From Gnetum montanum (lineage: Eukaryota > Streptophyta > Gnetopsida > Gnetales > Gnetaceae), in NCBI GenBank assembly GCA_015680685.1, contig MNCI01012739.1, positions 69,188 through 133,187 on the forward strand: a stretch of DNA of 64,000 bases, written 5' to 3'. The notes under the pieces were generated by a model. It searched no databases, was not told the DNA's origin, and worked only from the letters and a program-made list of their open reading frames with translations. Below, in pieces: positions 46,646 to 57,700 of the stretch. Position 1 is the stretch's first letter; each line of letters begins with the position of its first letter. A program made the translations under genes and the position numbers.

Positions 46646-48970
46646 CTACGGTTGAGTGGGGACTTCCCCTTGCATTGTTGGAGCAGGAGGTGTTATGGGA
46701 ACTACTGGTGGAAGAGGTGCGGATGGAGTAGGAGGATGGTATGGGTATGGAGCATCTCTCGGAGGAGAAGGAGTCCTTCTAAAGAACTCTCGAACTTGGT
46801 AGTGACGTTGGAGAGTTGTGTGATCCATGGAGTCACTTGGAGAAATTGGCTGCTGCACATAGTATCCATATGGTTTAGGCTGCCGGTAAGGGTATTGATG
46901 TTTTGGTGGTGGCATCCCCCATGACTGTGGGTATTGTCACTACTGATGTTGCCCGATGGGTTGTGGTGGAGTTCCACTTGGATAGTACATCAAGGGTTGG
47001 TGGAACTGCCTTGGGTTACCTTGGGGATAAGGTAACCTACGGGGTGTCTATCGTTTTTTGAGTCTCGGGTTGAGTGCATACACCCCAGACTCTTATAGAT
47101 GTGAGATGATTGGACAACATCCCTTAGGATGGTCATATTGGCAGATCTCACATCCACCGTTATCATCTGTGTCTGAATCCATAACTTCATCGGAGATAGT
47201 TGTTTTCCCCTTACCCTTGTCACATGCAGGGCCTAAATCTCTCCGCTTGTTCTTGTCCTTGTCACTACTTTGTTCCTCCTTAGACTCCTCTACAATTTTT
47301 AGGACAAGTTCAATTTTCCTATCTAAGGAGCTCCATACTTCATCTACCTTAGCAAATACTTCTGTTGTTAGCTTTTGGAGTGGAAAGCTTTTCCTGTTCA
47401 CCAACTCTTTGATTGGTGACTCATCCTCTTCATCGCAAAATCTCACTCCCTTCTTTCAAAGAGAGGGATCACAGTTATATTCTTCTGCACTTTTTCTTTT
47501 TTGTAGCTCCCCTTCTTCTTTGGCTACGTGTTCCAACAATCGATGAATCTCATGGGATCTAAGTTTTGATAATCTCCCTTGGGCATAAGTCCCAAGGGTT
47601 CTCCTAGTTTCATACCTTAGCCCATCTACGATGTGGTGGAGTTGATCCCACTGTGCGTAACCATGGCCCGAGCAACGATGTAATAATGTGTAGTAGTAGC
47701 CCATGGTAGCATTCAAGGGTTCATATGTACCTTTCTTCCATCCTTGGATCTTCTTACACAAATTAGACACTCTGGAGTACGCCTGATACTTATCATTGAA
47801 GATTTCTAACATCGTACTCCACCTCCTAATGGTTTCTAGTTCTAAGGACTGATACCAACTCTCTGCTTCCTTAATGAGTGTCCTAGGAAACAACTTCAGT
47901 TTTTTCCACTTGTTCTCTATGTTTTGCAAGGTGTAGGCATCACGGAATGCCTATAAATGATTTTTCGGATCCGCGTTGTATCCCCCTTCAAAGTGTGGGA
48001 TGTTATTCATGTTCAATTTCTTGATCTAACTATCTTTTAAATTCCTTGTTGGTATTCTCACTGCCTCCGTTATGTTTAGCATACTTCAGGTGGCAAGTAG
48101 GGGTTCATCATGATCATCTCTTTCATGACATCTATGATGTCTTCATTTTTCCCTACTTTCCCTTCGTTCATGCCCTTATCCTCTCTCTCGACTCTATCGT
48201 TGAGGTCTCTCATTTTGCCTACCTCTATCCTCACTGTTGTGCTCTCTATGGCTGCACCCTGATGTGGAAGGAGAGGATGAATGATGTGAAGAAGGGAAAG
48301 AAAAAGGAGAACCATCGCCATGACGATGTTTCTTACCTTCTCTTCTGTGGCTTCAGCCCCGATCATGATGATGATCTGAGTGCCCGTCCTTGTCATGTGT
48401 TGTTGTTCCCTCAGTGAACAGCTGGTATTCATGGGGATTAGAACCAAGGTTTTGTATCATGGATCATAGGTTCTAATACCCCACCTCCTCACTATCGTTA
48501 GGAGGGGGAACATCCTTCAATAGAGAACCCGTTATAAGTGGTTCACCATCTCTCATTTCACTTAGGACGTGTGGGACCTCTTTGCCCTTCAACAATGTAT
48601 GTTGGCTCTCCTGCCTTGAGTTCCTCATACGTTGTGCGGATGTAGGATAGTAATCCCTTGTGTCAAAATCACCTATAACGTATTTAGCATAGAGCTGATT
48701 CATGCCAATCTATGCCAAAGCACGGAGGAGCATGTTGGGGACTACATGATCCGGAGGTAACACTATGTTACCTTGCAAATCTCTCTAGCGCATCTATTCA
48801 TCTTGATGGAAGATAAAAGTAAAATTGGGAATATACTCATTGGGGTGAGTATATTCCACCCTATATTTTTGAGGAACTAGCGGATTTAGGTTATGTGTTT
48901 TAGATTGCCGACTGTTCTTTGTATGATCCCTAGGTGGTGAATTGCTCTTGTGAGAAGAAGAAAAAGACAT
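46646..48970 (-). pseudogene. gag: Element 3 gag, one phase with scattered stops
   Basis: Start MSFSSSHKS at 48970. DPLVPQ-like then NEYIPNFTFIFHQDE, GNIVLPPDHVV, FDTRDYYP and an R/E/H-rich linker. The capsid region runs 47456-47929 open (KLFPRTLIKEAESWYQSLE, FNDKYQAYSRVSNL, HHIVDGLRYETRRTLGTYA). Then a coiled segment (EVWSSLDRKIELVLKIVEES) and the knuckle CEICQYDHPKGCC at about 47152-47114 with C-x2-C-x3-H-x3-C. A Q/P/Y-rich tail (46646-46915) leads into protease. All segments have the same phase, so only nonsense changes, no shifts, separate it from an open gag-PR frame. Confidence 0.85.
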
Positions 48971-49094
48971 TATGTCTTATCGTTGTGCTATTTAACCGTT
49001 ATAAAATTTTTCTTATTTAATTAACCCTAAGGGTTCATTTAAGCTCCCAACGATGTGAATGATCTCTTATGTTCTACTTAGTGCACAAACACTT

Positions 49095-49115
49095 AGTCCC
49101 CTGCAACAGCACCAA
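49095..49115 (-). other. Primer-binding site of element 3, tRNA-Asp type
   Basis: Minus strand TTGGTGCTGTTGCAGGGGAC directly after the LTR; 15 of 18 core bases fit the tRNA-Asp complement, the best match in the window. Confidence 0.82.
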
Positions 49116-49969
49116 TGATGAGTGGCGAGGTACCCCTACACTCAACCATACAAATACGAGCGTAACACTTGCGATCTGGTCGAACTCCGTAGACTAAGTG
49201 CCTACACACCTCATGGAACACTTAAGGTTAATTATTCGTTGTCTTCCCAGACTTACTTGTAGTTGTCATGGTGTATGGTTAAGTAAGTCTAAGGTATATG
49301 ATTTTTATGTCTTTTATCTTTTATCTCCTATGCTAGAGAGGTTAAGGGTTGAAGATATTAGCTAACTAACTCTAACTAACTAACTAAGCTTTAACCTAGT
49401 GTCAACATCCATTCCCACTTACCGTTCACACCCTGAACCAATGCAACTGTGGTTACCAAACGCTAATCGTTGCTGGGATCACCACGCGTAACGCATGTGC
49501 TCGAAGCGGTCGTACTGAGGTACTTAACTAGGAGAGAAGGGTTGAGAAAGATTTAATTCCTAATAAAGCATGTAAATGGAAAATAGTAAATAACAATAAA
49601 TAAAATCCTAATTAGCCTATTCCATGCACTGCAAGGTTTATCCAGGAAGTTCGTCTTTATTTCTGTACGCAAACTTGTGTTCAGGTACAATGTCTACTAG
49701 AATAAAGATTCGTTCACTTTAGGACTCCTACTGTAGGCACATGGAAAATATTCTATCTCTGGAGTGATCAATCTTCCAGAGTTTCACTACAGTCTAAACC
49801 TAGGATGAAAAACAAGGGAGAGCCACCTCTTATTTATAGACTTTCCGACGCACCGCAATATCACGTGGGATGCGATATCGCGGCAAACGTGATATTGCCT
49901 ACGCGATATTGCGGCAGACGTGATATCACCTACGCGATATCGTGGCCCATGACATATCGCCTCCCATCA
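49116..49969 (-). mobile_element. 5' LTR of element 3
   Basis: 854 bp, the same length as the LTRs of element 1. TATAAATA on the minus strand at 49831-49838. U3 (49840-49969) holds five to six GATATC/GATATTGC units with alternating CpG. It contains the conserved R block (complement of TTCTAGTAGACATTGTACCTGA-like at 49680-49705) and the double GGTAACC/GGGATCACC U5 block at 49450-49490. Confidence 0.92.
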
Positions 49970-49974
49970 GACAT

Positions 49975-50395
49975 CAAAGTTCTTATTTAAGTTCTTTATG
50001 CTTAGCAATTATAAGTTGTATTGTTTTTTTATATTCAAAAACATAGGAAAGAGAGCATTTTTAAAAGAAGAAAAATGGGATTAATGGACCTTCATGCTAA
50101 GACATGTCATTCTAAGCAATTTTCTCCCCTTAGAAAATGTATAATAGGGGGACATCCCCTCATTCAATGTCATTATAGTTGGAAGCTTTGAAGTAATAGA
50201 AGAACTCACTTTCCCTTTATTCAATGTATGTGTTCTAATTGCATGATGTTGAAAGTTATTTAAAATTATAATTTCTCTCCATTTCTAATATTCTCTCAAA
50301 CATGTTTCTTCCATGAGGTGAATTTTTCCATATTTGTACATCTCATTTCTTCTAATATGTTCTCATAAATACATCTCACAAGTGATTCTCATAGT
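49975..50395. other. AT-rich stretch between element 3 and repeat copy B
   Basis: No gene seen. May be the continuation of the LTR-like sequence that ends at 42896, interrupted by element 3. Confidence 0.35.
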
Positions 50396-51050
50396 TGTGA
50401 CATCCCATCCCTAGATGTCATGGAAAATGGCAAATATACATTATATTAGACATTATGCATAAGAAGGAAATATATCAAATGTTAAATATATGTAATATTT
50501 GACATTATGTGTAAGGAAATAATAGAGAAAATCCAAGAAGAGAAAGAAAAGAAATATTTATTAATATAGAATAGTGTATCCAAATCATGCTCTAAGAGTG
50601 TTCCTTGGGGTTGTCTTTCTTTAGCATTTATCCCTTAAAGGCAATCCATTACTAACACCATGGTTAGGCCTACAACCCAACCAAAAGGGATCACTAGTCC
50701 ACTTCTTGTCTTGCTTCACCCACCTCTCATGACTTGCCTGTACCAGCTCCATTACTCCATGTTGGCACAACCTCTAAGCCTAGTTATAAATGCTCTAGGT
50801 CAAACCCCCAAAGGTTACCTTAAGAGAAACATCCATTATTACAACATGCCCTTTCAAGTTTCAATTACAACTATCCTTTCAGGTCTAGTTACACTAATAA
50901 TAACACTTTTTATGAAGAGGCACCATCTTCGTTATGCGACAACATCATTTGGAAATGGGGGCGTGATAATAGCCATCTCTTAAGAATCCTTCTATAAATT
51001 GAAGAATCTCTCATATGGAACTTTTAATTTAAGTTCCTACACTTTCTCTC
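50396..51050 (+). repeat. Interspersed repeat copy B
   Basis: Begins TGTGACATCCCATCCC, reminiscent of some Gypsy LTR starts. It shares ordered blocks with 5440-5923 (minus): TTATTAATATAGAA, GTTCCTTGGGGTTGTC, ACCATGGTTAGGC and GGGATCACTAGTCC. Continues past copy A with TTATAAATGC at 50783. An open frame at 50660-50983 is probably incidental. A second GATAATAGCC block follows at 50960. Confidence 0.55.
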
Positions 51051-52312
51051 ACAATTGCATGTTTCATTTATGTTTTGATTTCATGTTTATGTCAATAATG
51101 TTACATATTAGATGTTTAGATAATGTTTAATGATTAACTAGGAAATATTTAAAGCTTTCCTTGCTAACTTTGAGAGGTTTAACTTATCTTGTACACTAAT
51201 TGTCTATTTTACATCTATTTTTCACATAGAAATTTGGTTATCTTTCAACCTTATTTTGGAGATGTTTAAAGGAGAAACTGACTTATTTATCATTCATCCC
51301 ATGATAAATTGAGCAATACGCAAGCATTGGAGGCTTGTTGGATGGATGTTACATGTGCTTCTTTCAAATTACTACATGCTAGAAGGTAGATGAAGAATAT
51401 TTGAAAGCATTTTCATATGTTTTTTATATTTATACATGCTACATAGTTTCATGAACTCTCACATGGATCTAATATAATTCTAGTTTTTATACCTCATTCT
51501 ATGTTTTAAGAGGCTAAAAATCAATGTACCTACCTTCCATATCCTTCCCAAGGTAGATTTACACCTAGTTTTCATTTCAAACTCATTCTTTTAATTTTTT
51601 GATATGTTGCAAATCATAATCTTACACTGGTCATGTTCTTCCTTGCCAAGACCTCATCATGATTTGTATTCTTCATTTTATAGCTATCACATAACTTTTT
51701 ATCTATGTTTCTTAGCTTTCTTATTTAACATGACATATAGTTTCCTCATGATCTATGAAAATATTACTAGCACAACACATGATGGTCTTGTGATCATTCT
51801 TTAAAGTACATTTGTAGGTATAGGGATACTGAATAGCCACCAAAACCTCACAATGACTAGTGCTACAAAATACCATGACTTATTTTGTGCATTCTGATCA
51901 ATTGTTTGAAATTTTTCCCACTACATGGTCTAACCATGATTCATGGTCTAAGTAGTCACAAATTTATTACAACTCATGATGAATTCACCACAAGCCAATC
52001 ATGACTCAAGGTATGTCTAATTCTCACCATGAGTACTTCTAGTTTTCTTGGGTTCAACTTTCTAGCGTAGATTAGAGGTTGACATCTTAAAGATGGAGAG
52101 TTCAAGGGCAGCTTATTTTATTACTAATCTCTAACATTAACTAACACAACAAAAGCACATTCTATATTGGCTACTATTCTAAAAGAAATTTTGCGCAAGT
52201 TGCTAAATGTGATGATATATAGTATTAGTAAGAGGCTAACATGGTGAATAGTATACATGAGTCTATTAAATGATATGTTTACAAAGAAAAAAATTTCAAC
52301 CATTAAAAGCTT
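51051..52312. other. AT-rich stretch without recognisable gene
   Basis: Only short hydrophobic spurious frames. ATCATGACTCAAGG/ACCATGATTCATGG-type phrases recur at 51870-52030, a weak dispersed CATGA-rich patch. Confidence 0.4.
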
Positions 52313-53231
52313 TGATGAGTCTTAATTTGTTGCATCAACTGGGCCTCATTGATGCAATCTATTGTGTCAATTGGTCCCCATCAACTAGGCCCCATCAACA
52401 TAGTATGTTGCATTGATGCGGTCCCGTCAATGCAGGGGTCTATATTGGCCTATAAATATGTGCTCACCAGTCGCATTTATGACATCTATTTTTCCAAGTA
52501 GTAGCAAAGATCTTTCATTTTGTTCATTCAAAAGTTAGAATATTTTTCCTAAGTGCCCACAGCAAGAGTCATTGAGTGCATGGATCTTTATTCAAGCATT
52601 GTTGTACCTGAGCACGACAATGTGTGCAACAATAAAGATGAACTTTGTGATACACCTTGCAACATTCTGGATAGATAAAATGTTTCAGTTATGCATTTAA
52701 TATTTTTATTCAATTATTCAATATTTTTTAGTCATTAAGCTAATTAAGTGAGATAAGCTAGAAAAATTAAATACATAAGTACAACCACTTTGAGTGTAAC
52801 ATGTATTTGCTTGGTAACCCTAGTAGTGTTATTGCTTGGTTCACCCAGTAGCATAGTGCTTGGTAATCCCAACAACAAGTATGTGGGTTCAAGACATGTA
52901 TGACAAGTGGGACTAGATGCTTATGTTAGGATTAGTTAAACATGAGTTAATTCATTAGATCTCAGTAGTATTAAATCATCTTACCTATATATTTTATCAC
53001 CACAAACCCTAAAAACATAAAATCATAAAAATCATATTCCTCGATTACACTTAACCATATCATGTACATCACAAGTGTAATTGGGAAGACAATGAATGAC
53101 CTTAAGGTAAGGTTCACTATGTAGATGACTAATGTACCAAAGAACATAAAGTCCTTGGAATTCAATCGAATTGTGTGTGAATACTTCATGATTCATACAG
53201 TTGAGCATAGGGGCACCTTTTCCACTCATCA
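52313..53231 (+). mobile_element. 5' LTR of element 4
   Basis: TGATGAGTCTTA to CCACTCATCA, 919 bp. U3 has a 9-bp inverted repeat TTGCATCAA / TTGATGCAA (52330-52338, 52349-52357) and further CATCAACT/GATGC copies to 52435. TATAAATA at 52451-52458, R block at 52531-52600, AATAAA at 52631-52636. The LTR fragments at 1-1108 are its closest relatives in the window. Confidence 0.88.
52451..52458 (+). promoter_or_regulatory. TATA box of element 4 LTR
   Basis: GGCCTATAAATATG, the same GCC-TATAAATA context as in the other LTRs, 138 bp into the LTR. Confidence 0.65.
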
Positions 53232-53253
53232 TTGGTGTCATCGATTGAGGACT
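53232..53253 (+). other. Primer-binding site of element 4, degenerate tRNA-Asp type
   Basis: TTGGTGTCATCGATTGAGGA follows the LTR. It needs one inserted base to align with the tRNA-Asp complement, so it is probably inactive. Confidence 0.6.
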
Positions 53254-53392
53254 CAATTTTTTTCAAAAATGCACTATCTAAGTTTACTGAATACCATTAA
53301 TATCATTATATGAACCTCAATATCCATATCATTCCTGCTATACATATGATTATAAAAAAAAAGCACACTGGCATTTTATTTCATATTGCAAA

Positions 53393-55230
53393 ATGTCTTC
53401 TTCTTCTCATAGGCGTGAGGATGTCAAATTGTCAATCCCACAAGAGTGCAAAGTGGTATATACTCATCCAAATGAGTATGTACTAAACTTCACCTTCATC
53501 CTACACCAGGATGAGTAGCTACAATGGCATGATATGAAGGGCAACATAGTCTTGCCCTCTGATTGATCTATACCCAGGATGTTGTTTCAAACTCTTAAGA
53601 AGTTGGGCATTCTAGGTCTTCATGAGGAATACATTGTGAATGGTTATGACACTCGAGACTACCATCCCACCAAAACACAATGCAAGTGAGATCACCATCA
53701 GGAGAAGCACCATGAGGCTATGAAGGGGAAACATTTCACTAATCCCTTGTTCCTACTAGATCAAGATGAAAATGAGGATTCTCCCTTTGAAGGTTCTTAA
53801 CATGAAGATTTTCCACCCCTTATTATTGGTAATGTGGGTGTGGCCCTGAACCTGTGATCCACTATTCATAAACCAGGTTTAGGAAAAAGTGATAGTTAAG
53901 GTAGGGACTCAAATAAACATCACAATGGTAGGGGATCTAAGGATGGTGATCATAGTGAGCGCGGAGGTGGTGGTAGATACTACGATGGAAGTGGTGGTCC
54001 ACCTTCCTCTCTATCCTCTTCATCCAATTCCAAACATTCCTCTTCATCTACTAGTTCTCATAGAAGCCACCACTGAAATAATCATGATGAAGGTGATCAA
54101 CAAGCAACAATGATCATCAAAGCCATCAAGAATGCAAAGGTGGTAGGAACCATCAGTAGCACCATCAATGCAATGATGATGATGAACCTCTATTGGTAAC
54201 TCAAAGCATGCTCAACATTGCAAAGGTAGTAAAGATCCCAACTAGGCATGTGAAAGATAGTAGGATCAAGTGCTTGAACATGAATAATATCCTAAGATTT
54301 GAGGGGGGATACAACTCTAATCCACAAATGCATATACAAGCTTTCCATAATGCATGTTCCTTATAGAACATTGAAAATGATTGACAAAAACTCAAGCTTT
54401 TCCCTAGGACACTCATCAAGGAAGCCAAAAGCTGGTACTAGTCCTTGGAACCAAAATCCATTCACCAATGAAGTACCATGTTTAAACTATTTAATAATAA
54501 ATATCAGACATACTCTAGAGTGTCCAACCTAAGAAGGAAAATCCAAGGCTAAAAACAAGGAACTAATGAATTGTTGGATGCCACCATGGGTAGATATTAT
54601 TCTCTCTTACACTAATGCCCTAGCCATGGATATTCTCATAGGGAGCAACTCTACCACATCATAGATGGACTCAAAGCTGAAACCAAAAGAACTCTCAAGG
54701 TTTATGCCCAAGGAAGAATGTTTGAATAAAAGCTCATCAAATACAAAGGCTAATTGAGCAGATATCCAAAGAGGAAGAGGAGCTACATAAAAGGGAAAGT
54801 GCAAAAGAGTATAATTAGGATACTTCCATCAGGAAAAGGGAGGTTCGATTTTGTGACAAGGAGGAGTCATCACTTGATGAAGTGGTGAATAGAAGAACCT
54901 TGCCTATTCAAAAATATGTTTCTAACATTTTGGCAAAGGTTGATAAATTATGAGACTCTTTGGATGAGAAGTTCCAAACTACTATAAAGATTGCTAAAGC
55001 ATCCAAACAAAAGAATAGTAATCATGAATTCAAGAGATGAAAAGAAGTTGAACGTGCCTACCAAAAAGGTAAGGGTAAGGCTACTGCCATAGAGGAAGTT
55101 GTGGAGATAGACTCTAAAGATGATACTAGTTGTGACATCTTTTAATATGAACATCCTAAGGGATGTTACCATATAGTATCACACTTACAAGAGTTTGGGA
55201 TGTACACCTTGAATCTATGATTAGCAAGGA
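53393..55230 (+). pseudogene. gag: Element 4 gag, decayed
   Basis: Start MSSSSHRRED. NEYVLNFTFILHQDE and GNIVLPSD follow, each then hit by a stop where copies have Q or R. The serine/glycine/histidine linker is at 53900-54090. Capsid region from CLNMNNILRFEGGYN (about 54275), KLKLFPRTLIKEAKSWY, FNNKYQTYSRVSNLRRKIQG and YHIIDGLKAETKRTLKVYAQ (about 54655). Knuckle CDIF-YEHPKGCY (55131) has lost its second Cys. Several shifts. Confidence 0.75.
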
Positions 55231-55879
55231 GGCAAGCACCTAGATGTTGCCTTATCCTTAGGGCAATCCAAGGAAGTTCCACCAACATTAACAAGTTTAT
55301 TATCCAAGTGGAGCTCCACCACAATCATATGAGCAATACCAACAATGGAACTAACCACAATCATGGGGAATGCCACCACCAAGGTAGCAGTACCCTTACA
55401 GAAAACTAGATCCATATGGGTACTATGTCCAGTAACCTATTTCTCCAAGAAGTTCTACAAGCCACACCTTATTTTAGCATCACTATTACCCTCCAGAGTA
55501 CCATGGAACACATTCACCATCCACTTGACAAGAGGACCCATATCCATATCACCCTTTGCATCCATCTGCACACATCCCTCTACCCTCAACCTAGTTACTT
55601 ACTACTCCATCCATGCAAGGAGAAATTCCTCTATAGTAGCAACAATGAAATGCTAAGAGGGTTGTAAATTCACAATAGATTTTTTCATCGAGTGTTTCAA
55701 ATAATCCAAGAAACAACCTTTTTTCTGATTCAACAATCCTCCCAAATCCTCACAACCTCATGTGGCTAGCTACCTTGCATCTCCAACACCCTCATCCTCT
55801 ACAATAAACACCTTCGAGTGTCCTTGAAATCAAACATTGCCTTGAATCCACACTGTGATGTTAACTCATGTTGTTTTTG

Positions 55880-56345
55880 AGTAGATAAAGACTAGTAATC
55901 TTTCCATGAAAAGAGCTGACCCAGGAAGTCCACTCATTTACTTGTAGATCACTAGACATGAGCTATTCAAGGCTCTTCTTAATTCTAGTTTTAGAGTAAA
56001 CCTCATCTCCCATGACATGTACAAAGCCTAGAACCTACCACCTCTTAAGAAGAGTAACATTTGTGTAGAATTGGTAGACTAGTCACTCACTATTCCTATG
56101 GGATTAATGGAGGACATTGTAACCATAGTTTTTGGGAAGTCCTATCCTATCAATTTTTTAATGATCAAGGTTGAGAATTGCAAAGGTGACTTCCCCATCA
56201 TTATGAAAAGAGCTTGGTTAAGCATAGTTGATGCATGAATGGGCATAAGGGATCTCTCCTTAGAAATATCTAAGGAAAATGAATTTGAAAGGCTGGAGAA
56301 GAAGCATATTCGATGCATCGCATATAGTGATAATGAGTAGAATTG
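55880..56345 (+). pseudogene. Element 4 retropepsin, active site lost
   Basis: GSPLIYL then ALLNSSFRVNLIS: DSG is replaced by NSS (AAT at 55981-55983, AGT for GGT), both G-to-A changes. LPPLKKSNICVELVD, GDFPIIMKRAWLS and LSLEISKENEFERL follow. Confidence 0.75.
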
Positions 56346-56479
56346 CATGCAAAAGATTTTGTCCATCAAAAGTACATTCATTAAAGCATGTAATCAATGT
56401 GCACAAGAAACAAATATTCAAAGGTGTCTGTATGCAATAGTCACAAAATAGGAGGACACCCAATGGCTAACAACTAACT

Positions 56480-57700
56480 TAGAAAGTAGCACATTATGCA
56501 TGGAACCAACTAGGAGCCTAACATGTGCTTATGTTGAAAGCATGGATGAACTTGAGCAAGTTCATCACCAACTCTTTGATGATGAAGATGATGATACCTG
56601 TTGGAAAGAGTTGGAAATCCCTAATAACTTCAAGTAGAATCCCATAGAGTTGAAAACTCTACCAACCAACATGGAGTATGCATTCTTAAACAATGCTAAG
56701 CTAGTCATAATCAATGTCACACTTGCTCCTAAATAAAAAGAAAAGTTGTTAAAGGTGGTTAACAAATGGCCAACAACCTTTGCTTGGTCATATCCTAAGT
56801 TGACTAGAATCAATCCAAGGATATACTAGGATTGCATTTACACTGACATGTCCATGAAGCCAAGGACACAATTGCAAAGATGGCTGAACCCAAAATTGAA
56901 GTAGATCGTCAAGAAGGAAATAGAGCAACTCCTAAGGCAAGGTTCATCTATCCCATTGTAGATAGTGAGTGGGTTTTCCCACTCATAATTGTGTCAAAGA
57001 AAGGTGGCAAGTGGTGAGTCTGTATCAACTTTAGGTTGTTGAACATTGCAACACTTAAAGATCATTTTCCATTTTCATTTGTGGACCAAGTGTTAGATAC
57101 TATCTCTGAGAATTTCTATTATATCTTCTTGGATGATTATAGTGGCTATAACCAGATCCAAATTATGCGAGAAGATTAGGCCAAGAAAACATTCATGAGT
57201 TTCTAGGAAAATTTTACATATTGTAAGATGTCATTCAATTTATGCACTACCCCTACAATATTTCAATGCTTAGTCCTTAGCATCTTTCAGCAGCAAATTG
57301 ATAGTGGTGTGGAAGTATTCATAGATGACTTCTCCACCTATGGAGCTACATTTGAGCAAGCCTTGGACTACCTTGAGCAAGTACTAAAAATATGTGTGGA
57401 AACAAATCTATGGCTCAACTAGTAGAAGAGACATCTCATGGTCCAAGAAGGCATTGTATTGGAGCACCAAATTTCACAAGAAGGGATCGAGGTAGAGCTA
57501 GAGAAGATAAGGGTCATCGAAGGAATAACACACCAACCAGAGATAGTTAAATATGTCTAATCATTCCTTGGACACTGGCTCTATCAGGATTTCATAGAGA
57601 ATTTCTCTAAGATTGTTAAGTCATTGGTCGAGCTTACAAGGAAAGATGCTCCATTCATTTGCACTAAGGAGTGCAAACACGAATTCCAACAGTTGAAGAA
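56480..57700 (+). pseudogene. Element 4 reverse transcriptase, decayed but with intact Asp boxes
   Basis: After the linker (CMEPTRSLTCAYVESMDELE) come the thumb-side KWPTTFAWSYPKLTRI, then DHFPFSFVDQVL, FLDDYSGYNQIQI (about 57128), FNLCTTPTIFQCLVLSIFQQ (from about 57234) and VFIDDFSTYGATFEQALDYL (about 57315). Catalytic Asp residues are present, unlike element 1 (MDE). Stops and shifts interrupt. Confidence 0.82.

Larger units (their letters stand above)
42897..49969 (-). mobile_element. Element 3: pol-less gag-PR Athila/Tat-type element
   Basis: 7,073 bp on the minus strand with perfect GACAT target copies (42892-42896 and 49970-49974). LTRs at 49116-49969 (5') and 42897-43682 (3'). tRNA-Asp-type primer site at 49095-49115. 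Gag and protease lie in one continuous phase from 48970 to 45836, broken only by stops. The frame passes directly from the PR-RT linker (SWALLRNSNRHS) to the tail; RT, RNase H and integrase are absent. It is the best-preserved member of the group in the window. Confidence 0.92.

Noticed and set aside
47058-47546. 162-codon plus-strand open frame
   Set aside because: Antisense shadow of element 3 gag (knuckle and coiled segment read on the minus strand in a continuous phase).
48046-48447. 123-codon open frames on both strands
   Set aside because: Both lie over the R/E/H-rich gag linker of element 3; the true phase (with 48970) is a third one with a few stops, supported by homology to element 2.
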